A stretch of DNA of 64,000 nt from Sequoia sempervirens (lineage: Eukaryota; Streptophyta; Pinopsida; Cupressales; Cupressaceae). The stretch lies in assembly GCA_007258455.2 (NCBI GenBank), contig VDFB02270651.1, positions 495,078,320-495,142,319 on the forward strand, read 5' to 3'. The position numbers and the translations under genes are program-made. Below are positions 35,301 to 46,188 of the stretch, piece by piece (the stretch's first letter is position 1; each line of letters begins with the position of its first letter). The notes beneath the pieces were generated by a model. That model ran no database searches and was not told the DNA's origin. It saw only the letters and a program-made list of their open reading frames with translations.

Positions 35301-37370
35301 GATTGGATTTGGCCAAAATTACACAAGAGATAATTATCTATCCTATATTTGATCTCTTCATTTAATCATTGCAATTAAGGTTTTTGGAAAAACTATTGAA
35401 ATAATATGGTGTATTGTTCTAGCAACCTAATTTGGAAGAATAGAACCATACTAACTAGGTATAAGGTTGAGATAAAACTTTAGTTTTATTTCATCAATAT
35501 ACTTTATGTGATGGTAAAATTAGAGGGCACCCATAAAATAATGAGAGAAAATTGCTTGTGTTCACTCTTTCTAACACGAAACACTACACAAGCTTGTTAC
35601 AAGAATATGTAAATGGTTTTAAATACCTATTTTGTTTGGCTATAAACAAGACATTTTATCAAATAATTTGGGTGTTTTTATGAGTTAACATTACTTTTGA
35701 AGCATGTTTCATTAAGCCATGTTAATTATTTAAAAAAAATTGGAACTTTAATGAATAAAAAAAATAAAATCAATCTACTTAATTATCAAATACTTCTTTA
35801 CAATCTCACTTATTGAAATGCTTAGAATTAATGGTAAAAAATAGACACAAAGATGAATAACCTAAAAAAGAACCCCTTGATTAGGCTCATAATACATTGA
35901 TGGTGAAATTGTTTTATAAAATATAATGATACAATCTAATAATTGAAGAATGTTAGACAAGGCATGTTACCCATTTGACCAAATGCCTCAAAAAAATATG
36001 TTCTCTTGAATTTCAATGCTTGTAGGGTATGTGGAAAATGTATTTGTTTAAAAGGTTCTACACACTTTTTCTAGGCATGATCATGGTTATTCGTGTGATC
36101 ATATGAACAAAAAGAAAAAGAAAATTAATATAAATATTTACATCTAATTTTCTATTATTATTGATAAGATTTTGTACAATATATGGCTTTTACACACCAT
36201 ACAATGCTAAACCTATCATAGCTTGTAATAAATATTTGTTGAATTCTAAAAAATATTTCATTTGATTTAATTTTGGATATGCATAGTATTGATTGGATTT
36301 GATTCTAACCTCCACTCTTACAACAATAAAGTATATTTGATGTGATTTAGGGTATGTACACTATTTGTTTAATTTGATTTTAGGTTGGCCAATATTGATT
36401 AACTAGTTAATGTTAATGAGGTAAAGGAGCATGCAAAAGGAATACAACTCTTACACAGATAACAATGAAAAAAACCACCTATTCACATGCTCCCACTATA
36501 ATGTTATGGAGGTAATGATACATCTTATTATTGAGGATTATGAAAAAGACCTCTCATTTGAAAATTTGACCAAAGTGACAAACATGAGATCATAAAATAG
36601 TCGACAATATTATTAGCATGCTCCCTCTATACTACTATAGAGATAAAGGACTAACCAAAAGAGATATACCTCCTACATTGTGACCTATGAAGAAGACCTG
36701 TTAAGATTGACTTTATTACATTGACACTCCCTAACTTATGTAAAACAATAAGACTGTTCATACCTCTTATCTAACAAATAACAAATAAAATAATTTTTAT
36801 ATTTGATAATAAACTTATATATGGCAATTCTAAGATTCATTTATTATCAAATAATAAAATCTAACCAATACATAAGTAAATTTGCATGACAAGACAATAA
36901 CTAATAAACATAAAAATAAAATGAAATTCAAAAGAACCCTAAAGTCTTCATCCCTTCCACTTTTACTGTTCAAGTATTTCTTTGCATTTTTTTCCCCTTT
37001 TGCAAGTAGGAAATTGTTTTGGCGGTGGATGAAATTTATAAAAGTCAATGGAAAGGGTGAATGCCAAGAGTGGGTCTTAAACGCCGTACTAACTAAGCCA
37101 CCAATCATATCTTTTTATTAAAATAAAATAATTAATCAAAACTTATCATATATAATGGAGATATTTGTAACTTTGACTATGGAAGGGTAAAACTAGACTC
37201 CATGACTCTTGCCACTCTATTTGTTTATGAATAGTTTATATTTTACTTTATTAAGCTCCGATTCAAATTTATTAAAGTTAATCTTTTGATTTAAATCTTG
37301 TATTTATTTTATAGACACAATTTTATTATCAAATTAATGTTTTATTAGTAATATCAATATTATTATATAC
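32367..37370. other. AT-rich intergenic DNA, no recognised gene
   Basis: About 5 kb of AT-rich sequence with only short, low-complexity open frames on either strand. Two diverged copies of a motif of about 70-90 bp lie near 36488-36556 and 36618-36705 (CATGCTCCC...ACTATA... GAAGAC). No RNA gene, ORF or element boundary could be supported. Confidence 0.5.
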
Positions 37371-37379
37371 TAATTTTCT

Positions 37380-38168
37380 AATGGCACAAATTGGAGATAT
37401 GTGCAGCACGGGAATTTGCTAAGGGCAGATGAACAATCTCTTGTGGAACCTATTTGGATTAGATTATATAATCTACCTTTCAAATATTGGACTCTTAATA
37501 GATTAAGGATGATTGGTAACAACTTAGGAGCCATTGTGGAATTGGAGATCGACAAGGAAATCCTACAGAGTAATTCTTTCATCTTCGCAAGGATTTGAGT
37601 GGCATTTATTCATGCTATCCCACTGGAAATCTTTATCAATACTCCATCAAATGAGTGGAGACAACCAATTGATATTAAAGAAAGGAAGTTCCTTTGCCTC
37701 AAATGTGGAAATTGAAAACACTGGGATTCAAATTGCCCTAAGAAACTAAAAGCCAAAAAAAGAATTGTGTTGGATGGAAAAACCAAACGACGTTGCCCTG
37801 GTTCCTCCCTTTCAAATGATGCTCATGCTGAAAAAGAATTAGGAAAAAGGTGAAGCTTTGGACATTGCTCTGAATCCTAACTTGAATCCCATGGACCCTC
37901 TAAAAGACACCCCAATAATTGATGATTCTAAAAGGGATTGGTGGTTGGAGGAAGACGAATTTGATGTAGAAAAAATTGACATAGTTGATCCCTAGTGCAT
38001 AAGCCAATCTGCATTGAAGATCCTCAACAACAATTAGGTCATGGAAAAGAAGGGAGAAAATTAAACAAGTAGAAAAGGGAGGAAATGGAAAATGAGAAGG
38101 GACTAATCAACATTAAGAAGCATGTTCTAAGATCTAAGGGAGGAAACCCCTCCCTTAAAGAATCATGA
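37380..38168 (+). pseudogene. LINE B ORF1 fragment (DUF4283 end and CCHC knuckle)
   Basis: VEPIWIRLYNLPFKYWTLNR followed by GNNLGAIVELEID is the C-terminal half of a DUF4283 domain as in plant LINE ORF1. Next comes a zinc knuckle CLKCGN-KHWDSNCPKK at about 37692-37746 with a stop at one position. The frame ends in a TGA at 38166-38168 overlapping the ORF2 ATG. Several stops and frameshifts; 5' truncated. Confidence 0.8.
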
Positions 38169-39968
38169 AGATCGCCACATAGAATGTTAAGGGCCTCGAC
38201 ACCCTTAACAAACGACTCTTATCAAGCATCACTTGAATATAATGTCCGTTGATATGATTCTATTGCAAGAAACCAAACTAAAAGCTCATGATACATCCCT
38301 ATTCATCTCACACTGCAAAGGGTGGATGGGCCTCTTTTTAGATGAGATTGGTTCTACCGATGGACTGAGTGTCCTCTAGAATCCAAGAAATAGTGAATGT
38401 GTTGTGTTGAACCATGTTGGATGCTATGTAAGATAAGATTTTCCATCTCTGATCTAGTCTTTTTTCTTTTCAACATGTGCGGGCCAATATGAAAAAGAAA
38501 GGTTGTGGGAGGTCATTTCCACACACATTAGGGAGCACAAAGAAGAAAAGATAATTTTGGGCAGAGACAAGCTTGGAGGAAAAAAGTGGTGGCATAACGA
38601 ATGGACCTTCCACTTAAACCTTTAGAAAATTTGTGGACTCAAATGGGTTAATTGATGTGGCAGCAAAGAACGATATCTATACCTGGATAAATAGGTATTT
38701 GGGTTTCTCCAATATCTCAAAGAGATCATACATATTTCTATTGTAAGCTAATTGGTTAAATGAGCCATTTCTATAAGAAGCCTTCATTCTCCCTTACTCT
38801 GGATCAGACCACTATCCTATTGAATTACTCATAAGAGCAAATGAGCCACCGACTAAATGTTGCTTCAAGTTCAAAAAAATGTGGTTTTATACAGAAGATA
38901 TAATAGACTTGATCCAAGATTGGTGAAACTCAGCCCCAGTGAAGATGGGTACTAAGAGCTTCAAATTTATGGAGAAACTAAACTACATCAAAGAGAAACG
39001 AAAAGAATGGAACAAATTTTCTTTCAAAAACATTTTTTTTGAAGAAAAAAGATGGATTGAATTGGACCTCCATTCTCTAAAAAGAGTCATTGAATCCAAA
39101 TTTCTTCCAACCAATACTTGCACCTGCACCGAAGGATGCTATTGATGTCTTTCATACTGATGAAATATTAAGAGGGATTCCTCCATTGATCTCCCTTGAA
39201 GACAACAAGAGCACCATTCACCATAGAGGAAATAAAGAGGGCAACCTTCCAGCTTCATCTCAGTAAGTCACCTGGCCTATATGGTTTGCCGACATATTTT
39301 TACTAAAAATGTTGGCAAATCAGTGGTCATGAAATTTGGGAGATTGTGGAAAGAAAGAAACTTGTGAAGAACATAAATAATACCTTGATTGTTCTCATCC
39401 CCAAGAAAATAGAATGTTCAACCTTCGCTAACTATCAGTTGATTTCATTGTGCAACATTATTTATAAGATTATTGCCAAGATGATGGAAAATAGGATGAA
39501 AATTATTCTGACAAGCATCATCTCTCTTGAGCAAAGCAGATTTACTCCTGGAAGAGATATCATGGATGGTCTAATTATAGAGAACGAAATAATTCACTCG
39601 ATTGAAAGCTTGAGACAAAAGTTCATGGTCTTAAAACTAGACATAAGGAAAGCATATGATAATATCTGCTAGCATCTCCTCATGCTGATCATGAAGAAAT
39701 TTGGATTCAATAACCAATGGATAGAGTGAATATACAAACGAATTCCATGGTTCTGTTCTCAATACTTGGTTAATGGAGTGTCGTGTGGTTTCTTTACAAG
39801 TTCTTGAGGACTACGACAAGGGGACCCCTTGTCCTCATTTCCTTATGTTATATTGGTAAAAAAATTGGGTAGATTGGTGAAGCATAAACATGGTGAAAGA
39901 TTTTGTTATGGTATCCATGTTACTCAGAATTTGTATCTAATTATGCACCAACAATTTACACAGGATAT

Positions 39969-39977
39969 GATTCTCTA
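39969..39977. repeat. Left 9-bp TSD of MITE 1 (GATTCTCTA)
   Basis: Perfectly repeated at 40260-40268. Excising the MITE and one copy rejoins the LINE B RT sequence. Confidence 0.9.
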
Positions 39978-40259
39978 GGCTTTAGGAAAATTCACCTCCA
40001 GCAATTCATCGTTGAAAAATTCACTGCCAAAAATTCATCGTCATGACAAATTCATCTCAAGGACAATTCACGACCAACAATTCACGACCGTGAAAAATTC
40101 ATCACATTAAAAGTTTGCGATTAATTTTCCATGGCGGTGAATTGCCGGTGGTGAATTTTCCTTGAGATGAATTTGTCATGGTGGTGAATTTTCTTGCAGT
40201 GAATTGTTGGCAGTGAATTTTTCGACAGTGAATTGCTAGTGGTGAATTTGCCTGATGTC
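39978..40259. mobile_element. MITE 1: MULE-type foldback element in LINE B
   Basis: A 282-bp insertion with a perfect 9-bp TSD. Its two halves are long imperfect inverted repeats (over 100 nt each). The left end is GGCTTTAGGAAAATTCACC and the reverse complement of the right end is GACATCAGGCAAATTCACC. Both arms consist of short repeating words of the form AATTCAYC plus 5-8 bases, so the whole can fold into one hairpin. A 9-bp TSD is characteristic of Mutator-like transposons, so a non-autonomous MULE derivative is likely. No coding capacity. Confidence 0.85.
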
Positions 40260-40268
40260 GATTCTCTA
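40260..40268. repeat. Right 9-bp TSD of MITE 1 (GATTCTCTA)
   Basis: Second copy of 39969-39977. Confidence 0.9.
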
Positions 40269-40490
40269 CAGTGCATCTAATCTCACTGAAGCAAAAATCA
40301 TCAAGGAAACATTAGATCACTATACTATGGTTTCCGGGCAACTTGTGAGTGAAGAAAAATCCGCAATCTTTTTCTTCTACACTAAAAAACACCTTAAAAG
40401 AAAAAGATAGCCCAAATATTGGGTTTTCCCATTAGTACGATTTCAAGAAAATATTTGGGTGTGCTCTTATTTTGTGGCGATGTTTGAAAA

Positions 40491-40564
40491 AAACTATGGA
40501 AGAACATAATCAAGACATGTCAAAATAAAACTATGGAAGAACATAATCAAGACATGTCAAAATA
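40491..40564. repeat. Perfect 37-bp tandem duplication in LINE B
   Basis: Two adjacent identical 37-bp units at 40491-40527 and 40528-40564 (starting AAACTATGGAAGAACATAAT). LINE C has one copy at the matching place (about 54673-54712), so the duplication arose after the two copies separated. Confidence 0.9.
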
Positions 40565-42232
40565 AGGCTCTAACTTGGAAAGGTAGATGGATCTCACTGG
40601 TTGACGTGATAACAATGATCAAAGAAGTATTGGCTTCCATACCAATATACACTATGTACTGCTTTTATTTGACAAAGAAGGAAAAACTGAGACTAAATGG
40701 TATCCTGAAAAAAGTTTCTATGGGAAGGTTCAAATGAGGTTAAAAGACTTCCTCTTATACATTGGGATCAGGTTAAAAAGAGTAAACCTCTTGGAGGAAT
40801 TGGTATTAAATATCTAGAAATGTAGAATTGACCGCTTCGTGCAAAGTTAATTTGAAGGATGTACTTTGCTCTAGAAGCCCTATGGAGAAAAATCTTAGAA
40901 AAAAATGCTTGGATAACTATGACCTGAGCAGAATCTTTACCATCACCAACACACCAAATGGACCCCACATTTGGAAATTTATGTGGGAGTGCATACCTAT
41001 TATTATACAGAACCTAATGTGGCAAATCAATGATGGAAGATCGGTGAACGGTTATTGTCCCCTCATTGAAATGGAAGAATTGAGAAAATGTCATAGAGTT
41101 TTGAAAAATATGCGAGAGAAAAGTCACAGATAGATTACAGGAATTTTAGGATTGAATTGGTACCCAATGTGTAGAAATAATGAAGAATCCATACACCACC
41201 TCCTAAATTACGCCTCCCAATGTTGTGATTAGTTGTGTGGAAAACTTAATTGAAATGGAGCATGACAAGGTGATCTATTGACCGTACTTGAAATCATTCT
41301 GGATTGCTAGCCCATCACTACTCATATGGCAGATCTACAAGGAAATAAATCCAAGAATTTTCGATGAATGTAGCATTGAAAAAGTTTTTTGGAAAACTAA
41401 AAATAGAATCTTGAAGTGCCCATTCAAAAATAAATTTTACCTTCATAATGTGGGAGGATGAGTTAATAAAATGACTTTATGGTCTAAAATTCCCCTGAAG
41501 AAGTTTGGTCCATTTTTTGGTCAAAAAGTTGAAGTGTTTTCCCTGAACATATAAAAAATTATCGTAATTGAACTAAAATTTTGAAGCAGTTACACATAGA
41601 ATCTTTTAAAAGTTTTGTAATATAAAATGTAGAATTTTGAGTGTAGTTTTCAAATATGTAATTTTTCTAATATCAATGATAAAAATTATTTTTTTATAGG
41701 TTTGAAAAAAATTAAAGTCACTTTTTTACGTCTTCAAAAAGTATATTTGACCTAAATAAAATTATTTTCTAATTCATTTTGGGAAATATGTGTAAGATTG
41801 ATGAGGTATTTTTTATAATTTTTTAAAATATATTTTTATTAATTTTTTATTGGCCCTACTTGCTATTTTTGGAAACCTCTCATGTCTGACAAGCATAATT
41901 TGAGCTAAACTAATAATTTTTTAGTTTTGTTTTTTTCATTGAGTAAACAATTGTGTGCAAATTGATGACATAATTGTTTTTGAAAAAAAAACTTAAAAAA
42001 TTAAAAGTTATTAAAAAATACGAACACCTAACATTTCAAGTTTATGGACTAGTTTCCTTAGAAATTAATTAAAAAAAATCAAATCAAATCCAATCATTAA
42101 AAAAAATTCACATTAGAAAACTATACACTGTCATCTATATTAATGGGTTTTAATTTCATAAAAAATCTCTAGCAATACCATGACCTTGTACTTCTAGGTC
42201 CAAGGCTAACAAATGGGTTACCATGCCTTTCT

Positions 42233-42249
42233 CAAGCCTAAAACTAAAC
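42233..42249. repeat. Left 17-bp TSD of the SINE
   Basis: CAAGCCTAAAACTAAAC, repeated exactly at 42439-42455. LINE C shows the single, uninserted version at about 57050-57066. Confidence 0.92.
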
Positions 42250-42438
42250 CTTTTTTTTAGACTACAGGAATTGGGTAGCCCCCCTTATAAACTGCAGTGT
42301 GCCTAGTAAACTTTTTTCATGTGACCGGTGAAGCAACACGCCATGCCCTTCGATACTAAGGGAACAGGGGGAGACTAGACCTCATGAACTCTTTCCTACA
42401 ACAAAATGCTTTAGCCAATTGAGCTAGGACCCTTGCCC
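42250..42438 (-). mobile_element. tRNA-derived SINE
   Basis: A 189-bp insertion with a 17-bp TSD. On the minus strand it begins GGGCAAGGGTCCTAGCTCAATTGG; TAGCTCAATTGG (plus 42415-42426) matches the RNA polymerase III A box. About 34 nt further GTCTAGTCTCC resembles a degenerate B box. The minus-strand 3' end is an A-run of eight (plus T-run 42251-42258). Size, internal promoter, A-tail and TSD identify a SINE mobilised by LINE machinery. Family not recognised. Confidence 0.85.
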
Positions 42439-42455
42439 CAAGCCTAAAACTAAAC
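42439..42455. repeat. Right 17-bp TSD of the SINE
   Basis: Exact copy of 42233-42249. Confidence 0.92.
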
Positions 42456-42506
42456 TTGAAAGGTGCTTTTAATTTCATTTTTTTTAAATGGGTACTTGCT
42501 TTAAAA

Positions 42507-42987
42507 TAGGTGCCCATTCTAAGAAACACAAACGAGTACCCATTTTAAAATCGGTAACTATTTCATATACATCCACTATTTTCTATTTTAAGTAAAACAT
42601 ACTATTGACCACATCTTCACAACTTTTTGTTTTATATGTACAAGCAGATAATAACAATTTTTGTATTTTTATTTACAGATGTCTTGTACAATCTCTTGTC
42701 ACATGTCATATTATGTTCAATTTTGAAAAGATTCAATCAAGGAACTATTTTGAAGTGAAATCAAGTATAGGAGAAATTTTTAAGAGGAATCAAGCAAGAG
42801 GTTTTTTGTTATTCACATCTAATTGTACCTCAAAATATATTAAAAGAAGAATCTACATCTATTTTTACATCATAAATTTCGAAGAGGTATTAATTTAAAA
42901 ATAGATTAAATATTATTTGTTATTTTTATCACAAGGGTGGTAATCATGTGATCAAATCAATGTCAAAAAATAAAACAAAGGAAGCTC
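42507..42987. other. Spacer between LINE B and an unidentified reading frame
   Basis: AT-rich. Near 42660 there is a splice-acceptor-like TTTATTTACAG followed by an open stretch to about 42895 (YFEVKSSIGEIFKRNQARGF). I cannot assign it to any family, and it may be chance. Confidence 0.35.
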
Positions 42988-43214
42988 ATGACACCTAAAG
43001 AAATTGAAGAAAATAAAGATAAGGATGTAAAATAAAAAAGAGATAGAAGAGAAAAGATTCGAGAAATGAAGAATATTGAAGCATCTAGTTTGATGACTAT
43101 TGAAGAAAAAAATATTCAAGAGAAAATCAATAATGAAGTGAATGAAGATGATGCAAATATAGAAATAGTGAATGTGGAAGAGTTCAACAATATGGAAAAT
43201 GTGACTATAGAAAT
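42988..43214 (+). pseudogene. Unidentified reading frame, 5' part (interrupted by LTR element)
   Basis: From ATG 42988 a frame of 75 codons (one internal TAA at codon 16) reads as a charged, probably helical protein: KRDRREKIREMKNIEASS, then an acidic run NNEVNEDDANIEIVNVEEF. It stops exactly at the left LTR of the 43.2-53.9 kb element. If the element and 5 bp are removed, the frame continues at 53940 without a shift. The family is unknown; it could be host or viral/transposon-derived. Confidence 0.45.
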
Positions 43215-44362
43215 TGTGAACACTTCAGTCTAGTCCTATTCAAACATGGACAAACAAACAAACAATAGTCATCAAACAAGTTTAAACCAAACATTCCCTA
43301 TGACATTCAAACATAAGAACAAGAAAACAACATTAAATATCAAATAAAAGCTAATGAAATCTCATTTGAATGCTCAAACCAACATCCCATAGGGGTTTGA
43401 TGTGGAAAGAAGCCCTTTCCCAATTCCTTGATAAGCTTGATGATGATTGATTGATCCTTGATGAAAAATGCCAATAACCTAGCTATGGATTATGAATTCT
43501 ATGATGACTTGGATGAAAATGTGAATGAACTTGCATAAACTTGTGGATAATAACCTTGCATCAAAATCTGGATCCTAAATCAATAGAGAAGGCCTCTATT
43601 TATAATGAAGAAGGATGGAGGATTGAAGAATAGGAAGTGTGGGATTAAAATTTGAACCAATGGCATTGTGCCACTTGTCAACATGCCAATGAAGGAGAGT
43701 GGAGCACATTTTGAACAATGTGCATGTTAAATGTATTTAGGTGGAATTTGAATTTGAAGAAGTGACTTGTGTAAGGAGGGATGTAAAAGAAATTAATGCC
43801 AAGTTGGCTCAAGGAGAGGACATGTAAGAGTTTTTAATGCCAAGTTGGAGGACAAAAGTCCTTTGGGAGGGAGAATTCAAATAAGTGGAATATTCCAAGA
43901 ATATGCCATATTTGAATGAAAATAGGGGGAATTAGTAAATCAAATAAATTGATTTACATGTGCAACTTGCAAAAGCTAGAGGAATGGAGGATTAGTGTTA
44001 GGAGCTAATTAACTTAGAGGAGATTAGTTGATTGTGACATTTAATTTAAATGCCTTGAATTTATTTAAATCAAATGAGAGGATATTGGAAGATTAGTAAT
44101 TTAATTAAATACATTTGATTTATTTAATTAAATGAAGAACATTAGGATTTAATTAAATAAAGTTGATTTAATTAATCAAAGGAAGAACATTAGAATTTAA
44201 TTAAATAAAGTTGATTTATTTAATTAAAGGAAGAATTTGATGAATTAATTAAATAAATATTATTCAATTAATTGGTTAGTAAAGAAATGATCAAGGAAGA
44301 ATCGAAGTTAGTTAATCAAAATCGAGTGCATGATATCAATCAAGATATTTCGAGTGTCTACA
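43215..44362 (-). repeat. 3' LTR of the 10.7-kb LARD-like element
   Basis: Direct repeat of 52718-53934. It contains about two units of a roughly 48-bp AT-rich tandem repeat (TTTAATTAAATAAAGTTGAT) near 44150-44240, against three in the other LTR. Confidence 0.88.
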
Positions 44363-46000
44363 TTTTGCCCCTCTTTGAAGCAATGTACCTACTACGTTGG
44401 TTCAAAGAATAACCTTGTCGAGATCAAAATTAAAAAAAAATTGATCTTTTTGGATGCCCCAGTGGAAGGAAGTATACTGGTACACTATCTCCTTGAGAGA
44501 TCGGGCAAAAAGTTTGATTTTAGGGTCGATCTCATGACAAAGAGGTTCAAGATGGATGTATGGATGATGTGATGATGTCTATATGATTATGCAATGGATG
44601 CAAATGTATGGTTTATGAGATGCTTAGAATAACCAATCTATATTATGGTGTAATGATAGAAATGCAATGCATGTGAAATGATTGGTGTTTCCTATTATGT
44701 ATGATATGTAGTATGTTGACAGTTTATGGATGCAGGATGGATGCATTAGTGATGACTGGTTGACCGTCATGATACCATGTTAGCACAGAGAGAAGAAAAA
44801 AGAAATGAGATGATGACAAGAGGATCCAACAAGTCCATGATCTGCCGAGACTTTATTAGAAATAATGATGAGAGATTGATGATATTTTTCTTATTAGAGA
44901 TTGGGATTTTAAAAGATCTTACTCACCTTATGTTTGATAACACACATAGATATGATGCATCAAGGTATAAAGAACCAGGATGGCGTTGTACCTAGTGTGA
45001 TGGACTTTGAATCGACAATTAGATAGGAGTACTCTTGTTCACACCTAGCATATAGAACCCTATTTAGAATGAAGTTCAAATATTTCAAACATCTCAGACC
45101 AAAACATAGAAAGGAAAGCCTTCCTATATGGTCAACAAGACACCTGAAACATCCTCCCTACAAACCAAACAAAACACGCATGACCAAAGTTGTATTACAA
45201 GAGTATCCAACAAGCACAACAGACAAAAGATAATGATTGTTGCCCCATTCCTTTCTCTCTAAATAATTTTGATTAGACATCATCGAGAGGTCCTTGGAAT
45301 GAGTGCAATAAGATAAGTCAACAAAACAAAGATCAAATAAACAAACAAGCTAATGTTCTCCATACCTCTAGCCAAGACTAAACTACTATGATGCCTGATG
45401 TTGATGTCCATTATAGGAAGGATGCATTCTAGGACATGATGTTATCAGATGATTTTGGTATTGACTGGATGATGGGCTATTAGTACCAAGAGTTGACCAA
45501 CTTGTTTACTTACTGACCTAGACTCGAGACCTTGAAGTTTTAAGTTTTCACTTTTGATTTGCTAGACTTGTTTTTGATTCTCTTATCAAAGAATAAAAGT
45601 GACAATTGATTTATTATGAGTGAATGTTTATTGCAGGTGAATGCAAAATGGGATGGACAAATTTTTTGGTTTTTTGAATGTTTTTGGTATTTTTCAATGT
45701 TTTGAGGTTGTTTTGGGTTTTTTCAAGATGTTTTGCAAGTGTTTTTGTGTTTTTGTGTCTCGGGGGTTGATCAAAGATTAGCCTTGCCTACGTTTAAGCT
45801 CAGAGATGACGTAGTTCGGATAGCATGTTTTTGACATTTTTTTGACTTTTTAACCTGTTTTGGGATTTTGATATGTTTTGAATGTTTTTGGATTCACATG
45901 ATTTTGATGATTTGGATATGGATATGTCTAATGATATCAGTGATCTTTTTGGGATTTTGTTGAAAACCAAGCTAGGGTTGATTGATTTGATTGATGGTTT

Positions 46001-46188
46001 GATAACGATAACATTGTTGAGGATACACAACAATGCAAGGATAGTGTTAAGCAATACGAGGATTGGGAAGGATATCCCAAGATGATGATGGATTGATGAT
46101 GACAACATTATTGAAGATACACAACAATGCAAGGATAGTGTTAAGCAACATGAGGATTGGGAAGGATTTCCTGAGATGATGATGTATT
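46001..46188. repeat. 94-bp tandem duplication in the LARD-like element interior
   Basis: Two adjacent copies with high similarity (shared core TACACAACAATGCAAGGATA), offset by 94 bp. Open frames on both strands here reflect the repeat. Confidence 0.8.

Larger units (their letters stand above)
38165..41470 (+). pseudogene. LINE B ORF2 (endonuclease, RT, C-terminal region), heavily decayed
   Basis: Begins MKIAT-NVKGLDTLNKR (L1 endonuclease start, Trp codon now TAG) with LLQETKLKAHD soon after. The RT region reads LIVLIPKKIECSTFANYQLI, SLEQSRFTPGRDIMDGLI, MVLKLDIRKAYDN (motif A) and GLRQGDPLSS (motif B). Motif C lies near 39955 as QFTQDMIL, where FADD is expected, directly beside the MITE insertion point. 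The thumb continues after 40269 (LGFPISTISRKYLGV). Stops and frameshifts are frequent. C-terminal pieces such as LIWQIYKEINPRIF end near 41460. No RNase H domain could be read. Confidence 0.82.
37380..42506 (+). mobile_element. LINE B: decayed L1-type LINE with MITE and SINE insertions
   Basis: Plus-strand LINE with ORF1 (DUF4283 strand plus zinc knuckle), an ATGA overlap to ORF2, endonuclease, RT and C-terminal region, then a 1-kb 3' region. Its 3' two thirds match LINE C (54040-57119) until both end in GGGTAC..GCTTTAAAA, which I take as the 3' terminus. The 5' end is not clear, and 5' ORF1 sequence is missing. It is interrupted by a MITE (39978-40259) and a SINE (42250-42438) and carries a 37-bp tandem duplication at 40491-40564. 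Confidence 0.85.

Noticed and set aside
32367..37370. Search for genes or RNA loci in the 5-kb AT-rich stretch
   Set aside because: Only short, low-complexity frames and two weakly similar 70-90 bp blocks; nothing that can be named.
42415..42438. Possible tRNA gene (A-box-like sequence)
   Set aside because: No cloverleaf can be built; it is the head of the SINE, as its TSD and A-tail show.
41471..42506. Segmental duplication of host DNA shared with 56230-57119
   Set aside because: The similarity follows LINE B and C continuously and stops at the same terminal sequence in both, so a LINE 3' UTR explains it better.
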